A stretch of DNA of 7,154 nucleotides from an uncultured bacterium (GTDB lineage Bacteria; Patescibacteriota; Dojkabacteria; CALFHW01), in assembly GCA_937876695.1 (NCBI GenBank), contig CALFHW010000060.1, positions 1 to 7,154 of the forward strand. The letters run 5' to 3'. The notes under the pieces are model-generated. The model was not told the origin of the DNA. It saw nothing but the letters and a program-made list of their open reading frames with translations, and ran no database searches. Positions 1 to 3,659 of this stretch are shown in pieces. Numbering within the stretch: the first letter of the stretch is position 1; each line of letters begins with the position of its first letter. Position numbers and translations under genes: made by a program.

Positions 1-770
1 TCTACTAGGATGTATTGATATCTTTCCTGAACATCAGCTAGAAACTCGGGTTGCTGCTTGAGAGCTGACAGCACAAAATTGATCATATCGTCGTAGTCGT
101 ATAGCCCTGCAGTTGTCAGTCTTTCATTATATTGTTGGTAGATTTTGGAAAACTCGTCGTTCTTTTTAATTTGTTTCTCGAGGGTAGACCACTTTGCCTT
201 CAATTTGCCAGTCTTTGCAGCATACTCAGCATTCTCTGCAAAGTATTGCTCAGCTGCAGTCACCTTCAATCTATAGCCTTCGGGAGTGATCGCCTCTCTT
301 TTCAAATTTGAGATTGCGGATAGAAGATCTCTAATGTACAAGTCAGGATTGTGAATATTTGTCAGCTCTTTAAACTCTCCTTCAGCGATAACTTCTCTGA
401 CAATGCTAAATTTGCCCAAATCATCGATTTGGGACATCTGCCTGGCGGTTAAGAAGACATCAGGCCTGGTGGCGATCAATTCGTTACAGAAGCCGTGAAA
501 TGTAGTGATATTGACTTGATCGCCAGCCCTGCCCACAAGTTTGCCGAGGCGATCTTTCATATTGCTGGCAGCGGCGTCGGTGTAGGTCAGCGCCAGAATA
601 TTGCCGGCCATATCTGGGTGGTTTTTTATGATATTTGCAATTCGCAAGCTCAGCACCTGGGTCTTGCCTGAGCCTGGGCCAGCAACTAACATGACTGGCC
701 CGTCAATATTATCCACAGCCTGCCTTTGCTCAGGGTTCAAATTGCGGTAATATTGCTCATAGTCTGCCAT
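1..770 (-). CDS. UvrD/PcrA-like superfamily 1 DNA helicase, N-terminal part (runs off left edge)
   Basis: Translating the minus strand from the ATG at 770 gives 256 open codons with no stop before the window edge. The N-terminus holds a Q-motif (LNPEQRQAV, residues 11-19) and a Walker A loop (AGPGSGKT, 30-37). Motif Ia follows (ALTYTDAAASNMKDRL, about 60-75), then the Ib-like TTFHGFCN. This order is diagnostic of the UvrD/Rep/PcrA 3'-5' helicases, which use ATP to unwind DNA in repair and replication restart. The fragment stops at YQYILV, just where the family's Walker B motif (DExQD) should begin, so motifs II-VI lie outside. An in-frame TAA four codons before the ATG fixes the start. No Shine-Dalgarno is present. 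Motif Ia differs from the usual LTFTNKAAxEM wording, as I recall for helicases of candidate-phyla bacteria. UvrD, PcrA and Rep cannot be told apart from this part. Confidence 0.9.
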   Translation of the reverse strand, partial: MADYEQYYRNLNPEQRQAVDNIDGPVMLVAGPGSGKTQVLSLRIANIIKNHPDMAGNILALTYTDAAASNMKDRLGKLVGRAGDQVNITTFHGFCNELIATRPDVFLTARQMSQIDDLGKFSIVREVIAEGEFKELTNIHNPDLYIRDLLSAISNLKREAITPEGYRLKVTAAEQYFAENAEYAAKTGKLKAKWSTLEKQIKKNDEFSKIYQQYNERLTTAGLYDYDDMINFVLSALKQQPEFLADVQERYQYILV

Positions 771-789
771 CAGTTTATTTTAACAGTAT
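753..789 (+). promoter_or_regulatory. Candidate miaA promoter inside the helicase 5' end, leaderless geometry
   Basis: TTGCTC (753-758) and TATTTT (776-781) are separated by 17 bp, the standard sigma-70 spacing, with 3/6 and 4/6 matches to consensus. Eight bases follow before the miaA ATG, so the transcript would begin at or within a base or two of the start codon. The -10 box occupies nearly the same bases as the divergent helicase -10 (777-782), so the two promoters should exclude each other. Confidence 0.35.
771..785 (-). promoter_or_regulatory. Candidate extended -10 promoter of the helicase gene, leaderless geometry
   Basis: On the minus strand the helicase ATG is preceded by TGTTAAAAT: a TGn extension (785-783) and a -10-like TAAAAT (782-777). 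Six bases separate the box from the A of the ATG, which puts the expected transcription start on the start codon itself. The in-frame TAA at 782-780 excludes a longer protein. No good -35 is visible. The call is inferred from spacing and consensus. Confidence 0.45.
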
Positions 790-1752
790 ATGAGTGTGGA
801 AGTTAAACAGATTTCGGCTACCCAGCCAGTTTCGCCACAAAAGGTGATAGTGGTTGCTGGGGTGACAGCTTCAGGTAAAACTGCATATGCAAAAAGTCTA
901 GCTGGTAGGTTATTGGACGAAGGCAAGCAGCCAGTATTTATCAATGTGGATTCTATGCAGGTCTATACCGAACTAGAAGTGGGCAATAATAAAGGAGCGT
1001 TGGACCGCAATCAACAGGGCGATTGGTCCTACACAGACTTCCCAAAGATCCCAGTAAAGCTAGTGAACATAGTCAGTGTCTACTCTCCCGAGGCCTCAAG
1101 CTTCAATGTTTCTGCGTTTCAAAAGCTCGCAAGACAGGAGATTGGGAAGGCGTTTGCCGATGGGAAGGTGCCAATCCTGGTCGGCGGAAGCGGTCTCTAC
1201 TTGGCATCGGTAATTTGCGATTATGAGTTTTTGCAGAACACCGCTCTTACTAATAAAGAGTCCACAGAACGACAACCTGCAAATGTGGACGAGTTGCAAC
1301 GACAGCTCACCGACCTTGGCTTTGATTTAAATAGCCTCAATAATTCGGATAGAGCCAACCCCAGAAGACTTCAGAATCTGTTCAGAAAGATGCAGTCAGG
1401 CACAGAGATTGCAAGTAGCCAGCTGGAGTTTATTTACAATATTGAGCTACACTATCTACATGCCAGTTTCCCTGCTCACAAGCAGGTACTAAGGAAAAGA
1501 GTGGCAGAGATGTTGCCTGGGTTGATAACAGAATGTGAGCAGTTGCTCGCTCATTACGGTAAAGTGGATGGTATTCCAGCCAAGTTGGCAGCCGCATCAG
1601 GCTATAAACAAGTGCTCGAAGCCCTAGCAAACAAAATGGACCCCACAACCCCGACATCATTTGTCAGCCTTGTAGATCTAGTCTGTAATTCGCATTATCA
1701 ATTAGCCCGAAGACAAGATAAGTGGTTCAAAAAGTACTTACTTCGTCCATAG
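790..1752 (+). CDS. miaA: tRNA dimethylallyltransferase MiaA
   Basis: MiaA transfers a dimethylallyl group from DMAPP to N6 of A37, next to the anticodon of tRNAs that read UNN codons, in the cytoplasm. The 320-residue protein is near the usual length (about 300-316). It carries the P-loop GVTASGKT (24-31; family GPTASGKT), DSMQVY (54-59) with the catalytic Asp54, and PILVGGSGLYLAS (128-140; family GGTGLY). RANPRRLQNLF (188-198), ASGYKQVLEAL (269-279; family GYKE) and the C-terminal LARRQDKWFKK (305-315) follow. Several motifs are weakened: IGTAKP reads VGNNKG (64-69) and the expected VPHHLID reads IPVKLVN (87-93). It is therefore a divergent but probably working member. The ATG at 790 is supported by an in-frame TAA only nine bases upstream, and no Shine-Dalgarno is present. 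It is divergent from the helicase gene and overlaps the convergent downstream gene by 15 bp. Confidence 0.95.
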   Translation: MSVEVKQISATQPVSPQKVIVVAGVTASGKTAYAKSLAGRLLDEGKQPVFINVDSMQVYTELEVGNNKGALDRNQQGDWSYTDFPKIPVKLVNIVSVYSPEASSFNVSAFQKLARQEIGKAFADGKVPILVGGSGLYLASVICDYEFLQNTALTNKESTERQPANVDELQRQLTDLGFDLNSLNNSDRANPRRLQNLFRKMQSGTEIASSQLEFIYNIELHYLHASFPAHKQVLRKRVAEMLPGLITECEQLLAHYGKVDGIPAKLAAASGYKQVLEALANKMDPTTPTSFVSLVDLVCNSHYQLARRQDKWFKKYLLRP

Positions 1753-2226
1753 ACATTTTTCTTGCACACAGCCGCAGCTATAGCCAGCCTGGCTAGGAGC
1801 GCTTTGGCCTTCGCCTGGCAAGATACAAATCGACACCATACTATCCCCGTCCGAACTGCCGCCGCATATTTCGCTATTGCAGCCACCTACCTGGCAATCG
1901 CTTTTGGCAGCGCAAGCCGAGAAAGTAGAGCTGCCATAGATCGAGGCTGGTAATTTGCCATCTTGCTCGTACGAGCTATCTTCCAGTAGTTTCTTTTCTT
2001 CGTCGGTTAGTTCTCTGGTGAATGATTTACCGTCAGGGGTTATACATCTCTCTGGGTAGGACTCGAGAATTGGGTGTCCTGCCTGGGCGCACTCAGCAAA
2101 ACTGGAGATAGAATTTGCGCGTTGATTATTGAGGAAGAGTGCTATGCCAATAGCCAAAATAGTTACAAATACAATTGCCAAGATGGTAACTAACACCAAA
2201 ACAGGGCTAGGTTTAGGGACGGTCAT
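1738..2226 (-). CDS. Small membrane-anchored protein with eight-cysteine cluster
   Basis: The 162-residue product has three parts. Residues 8-33 form one strongly hydrophobic segment after a short basic N-terminus, so it is probably anchored with the rest outside the membrane. Residues 43-70 hold FAECAQAGHPILESYPERC followed by DGKSF, a short ECxxxGxPxxESYPxxC module that I recall as widespread in uncharacterised proteins of candidate-phyla bacteria and archaea. Residues 103-160 contain exactly eight Cys (105, 111, 116, 121, 134, 151, 153, 158) in a CxxxSDCxxGGCxxEIC ... CGCxxxxCxW arrangement. This matches the pattern of eight-cysteine-cluster domains, probably four disulfides. The linker (71-100) is acidic. 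Function is unknown; an extracellular structural or binding role is inference. It follows tRNA-Leu on the same strand by 56 bp, lacks a Shine-Dalgarno, and its 3' end overlaps the end of miaA. Confidence 0.85.
   Translation of the reverse strand: MTVPKPSPVLVLVTILAIVFVTILAIGIALFLNNQRANSISSFAECAQAGHPILESYPERCITPDGKSFTRELTDEEKKLLEDSSYEQDGKLPASIYGSSTFSACAAKSDCQVGGCNSEICGGSSDGDSMVSICILPGEGQSAPSQAGYSCGCVQEKCLWTK
1781..1795. repeat. Perfect 7+1+7 inverted repeat just after miaA
   Basis: TAGCCAG-C-CTGGCTA is a perfect palindrome beginning 29 bases after the miaA stop. As RNA it can form a 6-bp stem with a 3-base loop. It lies inside the coding sequence of the convergent Cys-rich gene and has no T-tract on either strand, so it is not a standard intrinsic terminator. 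It could still stall transcription at this tail-to-tail junction, or be a by-product of the codons there. Confidence 0.35.
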
Positions 2227-2243
2227 AACTGTAGTAATTTGAA

Positions 2244-2261
2244 GTTATATCCAAATATAAC
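2244..2261. repeat. AT-rich 7-4-7 inverted repeat between tRNA-Leu and the eight-cysteine gene
   Basis: GTTATAT and ATATAAC are perfect inverted arms around CCAA. There is no following T-run on the minus strand and the stem is entirely A/T apart from its end pair, so it is a poor terminator. Its overlap with the candidate -10 box makes an operator or a fortuitous AT palindrome the likelier readings. Confidence 0.35.
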
Positions 2262-2272
2262 AGTTTTGTGAG
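2244..2272 (-). promoter_or_regulatory. Candidate promoter of the eight-cysteine gene
   Basis: On the minus strand CTCACA (2272-2267, 4/6 to the -35 consensus) and TATAAC (2249-2244, 5/6 to the -10) are 17 bp apart. Transcription would start near 2237, leaving a leader of about 10 bases with no Shine-Dalgarno. The -10 lies inside an inverted repeat. Read-through from the tRNA promoter upstream is an alternative source of transcript. Confidence 0.4.
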
Positions 2273-2282
2273 CTAATGCGAA

Positions 2283-2366
2283 TGCCGCGGATAGGAATCG
2301 AACCTACACGGGAATAATCCCACTGGTTCCTAAGACCAGCGCGTCTACCAGTTCCGCCACCGCGGC
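2283..2366 (-). tRNA. trnL: tRNA-Leu, anticodon UAG
   Basis: An 84-base class II tRNA on the minus strand. The acceptor stem GCCGCGG (2366-2360) pairs fully with CCGCGGC (2290-2284), followed by discriminator A (2283). The anticodon stem CTGGT/ACCAG encloses the loop CTTAGGA, which gives anticodon TAG (2332-2330) and reads CUA and, by wobble, other CUN leucine codons. The variable arm is long (TGGGA-ttat-TCCCG), as expected for Leu. The T arm is GTAGG-TTCGATT-CCTAT. CCA is not encoded (TTC follows), so a CCA-adding enzyme is needed. Base 37 is G, so this tRNA would be a TrmD (m1G37) substrate and not a MiaA substrate. Confidence 0.97.
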
Positions 2367-2384
2367 AGCAATAGCACTGTAGAT

Positions 2385-2390
2385 ATTATA
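2385..2390 (-). promoter_or_regulatory. -10 box of the tRNA-Leu promoter
   Basis: A perfect TATAAT lies on the minus strand 18 bases before the first base of tRNA-Leu, in the 39-bp gap after the GH18 stop codon. This predicts a 5' leader of about 12 bases for RNase P to remove. The -35 region at 17-bp spacing (TAAACT) matches only 3/6 and overlaps the end of the GH18 gene. Confidence 0.55.
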
Positions 2391-2405
2391 CACGATCCCG
2401 CAGGT

Positions 2406-3629
2406 TTAGTTTATATTTATTTGCGATAGTAGATCCTCGTCCCCGCCTAACCTCCAGAAAACTACACCTTTGGCACCTTGGCTCCGAGCAAGGTCAACTT
2501 TGGCTTTGGTAGCTTCGGGAGTTGTGTAAACCAGAATTCTCTCCTCGTTCTTTTTCGTTTGAGGATTTTGGCGCATGAAACGCACAGTCATCTCTCCATC
2601 TCGCTGCGTTGGCACCTCTTGCAATGACGCCACAAGTTTTTTTACAGTGTCATAGGTATACGAACGAGCTGAGGTTTTGCTAATCGGGAGGTTGAAATCG
2701 GAGTTCTCGGTAAAAGCCAATGGATCGATTCCGTCTGTTTTCTTCTGCTGGTACTCACTGCTTTCCATGTACCATTCGTATGAGTAAAGGTGAATTCCCA
2801 GCACTAGCTTAGATATTTCTCCTTCTTCTCTGGCATACTCTAAGACCTCCTTGACCCAACTGTATGGCGCAATTGGCCCTGGTTGCAGAGCTTTAGGTGA
2901 GGTGTAATCATATGCCATAACTCTGATTTCATCAGCATACTCCGAGATTTTTGCCCAGTTTTGCACTTGTCTGGTTTCACGCAGACTCTTATAACTAATG
3001 GTATCGCCCCATTGGGCTAGTGCGGTGAAGATTAAACGCTTGCCACGTGACCTGATATCCTGGCTCAAAAGTCCCAAGAGTTTGTAAAACTGATCTTTGT
3101 CCGCGAGTTTAGTGGATTCATAATCTAGATCGATCCCTGCGAATTCAGGTCTAGCAGATATTTGCTTGAGTTGATCTAAATGGCGATTAAAAACTGCTTC
3201 ATCCTGAAATACTTTGCTCAAGATATTGTGGTCGAAGCTGGCGACGGTGGGGGTGATTTCGATCCCTGAACTTTGAGCGGCAGCGATTATCTGCTTACTA
3301 TTTGCCGGTGTTTTATCTTTGATCGAGCCGTCCTCAGCCACCTCATACCAGACTGGAGAGATATTGGTCAGCAGGCCATTATTGGCTTTGAGACTAGCTA
3401 GGCCAGCAGGGCTACCCCAATCAGGAATCCAGCCAGCTACTACGAAATCTTCTTTGGCTACCGGGACTATTTCAGTGATGCTTTCGTTATTCTGCCCATT
3501 CTCAGCGGTCTGGGGAGTCGTGCTGCCCGGGACTGAACTGTTTTGACTCAAGTGGATGGCTAGCACGCTAATTCCAAAGATACTTCCTACCACTACAATC
3601 GAGAGAATTAGATTTCTAAGGTGTTTCAT
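2406..3629 (-). CDS. Membrane-anchored glycoside hydrolase family 18 protein (YaaH-like)
   Basis: The 407-residue protein starts with a basic MKHLRN and a hydrophobic helix (about 7-27), which is a signal anchor or uncleaved signal peptide. A Ser/Thr/Asn/Gln-rich linker (28-58) leads to a TIM-barrel of family GH18. Visible motifs are VVAGWIPDW (63-71), SPVWYEVAEDGSI (91-103), the active-site strand FAGIDLDYE (163-171) with Asp167, Asp169 and catalytic acid Glu171, MAYDY (238-242), and the terminal GVVFWRLGGDED (388-399). GH18 enzymes cleave beta-1,4 bonds next to N-acetylglucosamine in chitin or peptidoglycan. The overall layout resembles YaaH/SleL-type peptidoglycan hydrolases, so cell-wall remodelling or action on a neighbour's wall is a reasonable inference. 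The first Asp of DxxDxDxE is Ala164. No LysM or other binding domain is present. An in-frame TAG three codons upstream supports the ATG at 3629. The gene diverges from mutS across 30 bp. Confidence 0.88.
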   Translation of the reverse strand: MKHLRNLILSIVVVGSIFGISVLAIHLSQNSSVPGSTTPQTAENGQNNESITEIVPVAKEDFVVAGWIPDWGSPAGLASLKANNGLLTNISPVWYEVAEDGSIKDKTPANSKQIIAAAQSSGIEITPTVASFDHNILSKVFQDEAVFNRHLDQLKQISARPEFAGIDLDYESTKLADKDQFYKLLGLLSQDIRSRGKRLIFTALAQWGDTISYKSLRETRQVQNWAKISEYADEIRVMAYDYTSPKALQPGPIAPYSWVKEVLEYAREEGEISKLVLGIHLYSYEWYMESSEYQQKKTDGIDPLAFTENSDFNLPISKTSARSYTYDTVKKLVASLQEVPTQRDGEMTVRFMRQNPQTKKNEERILVYTTPEATKAKVDLARSQGAKGVVFWRLGGDEDLLSQININ

Positions 3630-3638
3630 TGTCAGCTA

Positions 3639-3644
3639 ATTATA
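3639..3644 (-). promoter_or_regulatory. -10 box of the GH18 gene, near-leaderless
   Basis: A perfect TATAAT on the minus strand ends nine bases before the GH18 ATG, giving a predicted leader of only about 3 bases. No convincing -35 is visible at 16-18 bp, where the bases already belong to the mutS coding sequence. No Shine-Dalgarno is present. Confidence 0.5.
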
Positions 3645-3651
3645 CCGTATA
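3641..3651. repeat. Palindrome joining the two divergent -10 boxes
   Basis: TATAC-C-GTATA is a perfect 5+1+5 inverted repeat in the 30-bp spacer between the GH18 gene and mutS. Its left arm overlaps the GH18 -10 and its right arm the mutS -10. Two back-to-back TATA-type boxes produce such symmetry automatically, so a dedicated binding protein is possible but not required. Confidence 0.4.
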
Positions 3652-3653
3652 CT
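3648..3653 (+). promoter_or_regulatory. -10 box of mutS, leaderless geometry
   Basis: TATACT (5/6 to consensus) ends six bases before the mutS ATG, so the expected start of transcription is the A of the ATG. TTCATT (3625-3630), 17 bp upstream, is a weak -35 (3/6). An in-frame TAA (3654-3656) rules out a longer N-terminus. The box forms half of the palindrome at 3641-3651 shared with the divergent GH18 promoter. Confidence 0.5.
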
Positions 3654-3659
3654 TAACCC

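Noticed and set aside
1781..1795. Palindrome considered as the miaA rho-independent terminator
   Set aside because: No T-tract follows on either strand and the hairpin lies in coding sequence, so it is listed only as an inverted repeat.
1762..1953. Plus-strand open frame opposite the eight-cysteine gene
   Set aside because: It lies wholly antisense to a gene with clear domain motifs, and its Ala-rich low-complexity product looks like a shadow of the opposite strand.
2283..2366. Idea that miaA and the nearby tRNA-Leu form an enzyme-substrate pair
   Set aside because: MiaA needs A36-A37; this tRNA has anticodon UAG (G36) and G37, so it is not a MiaA substrate.
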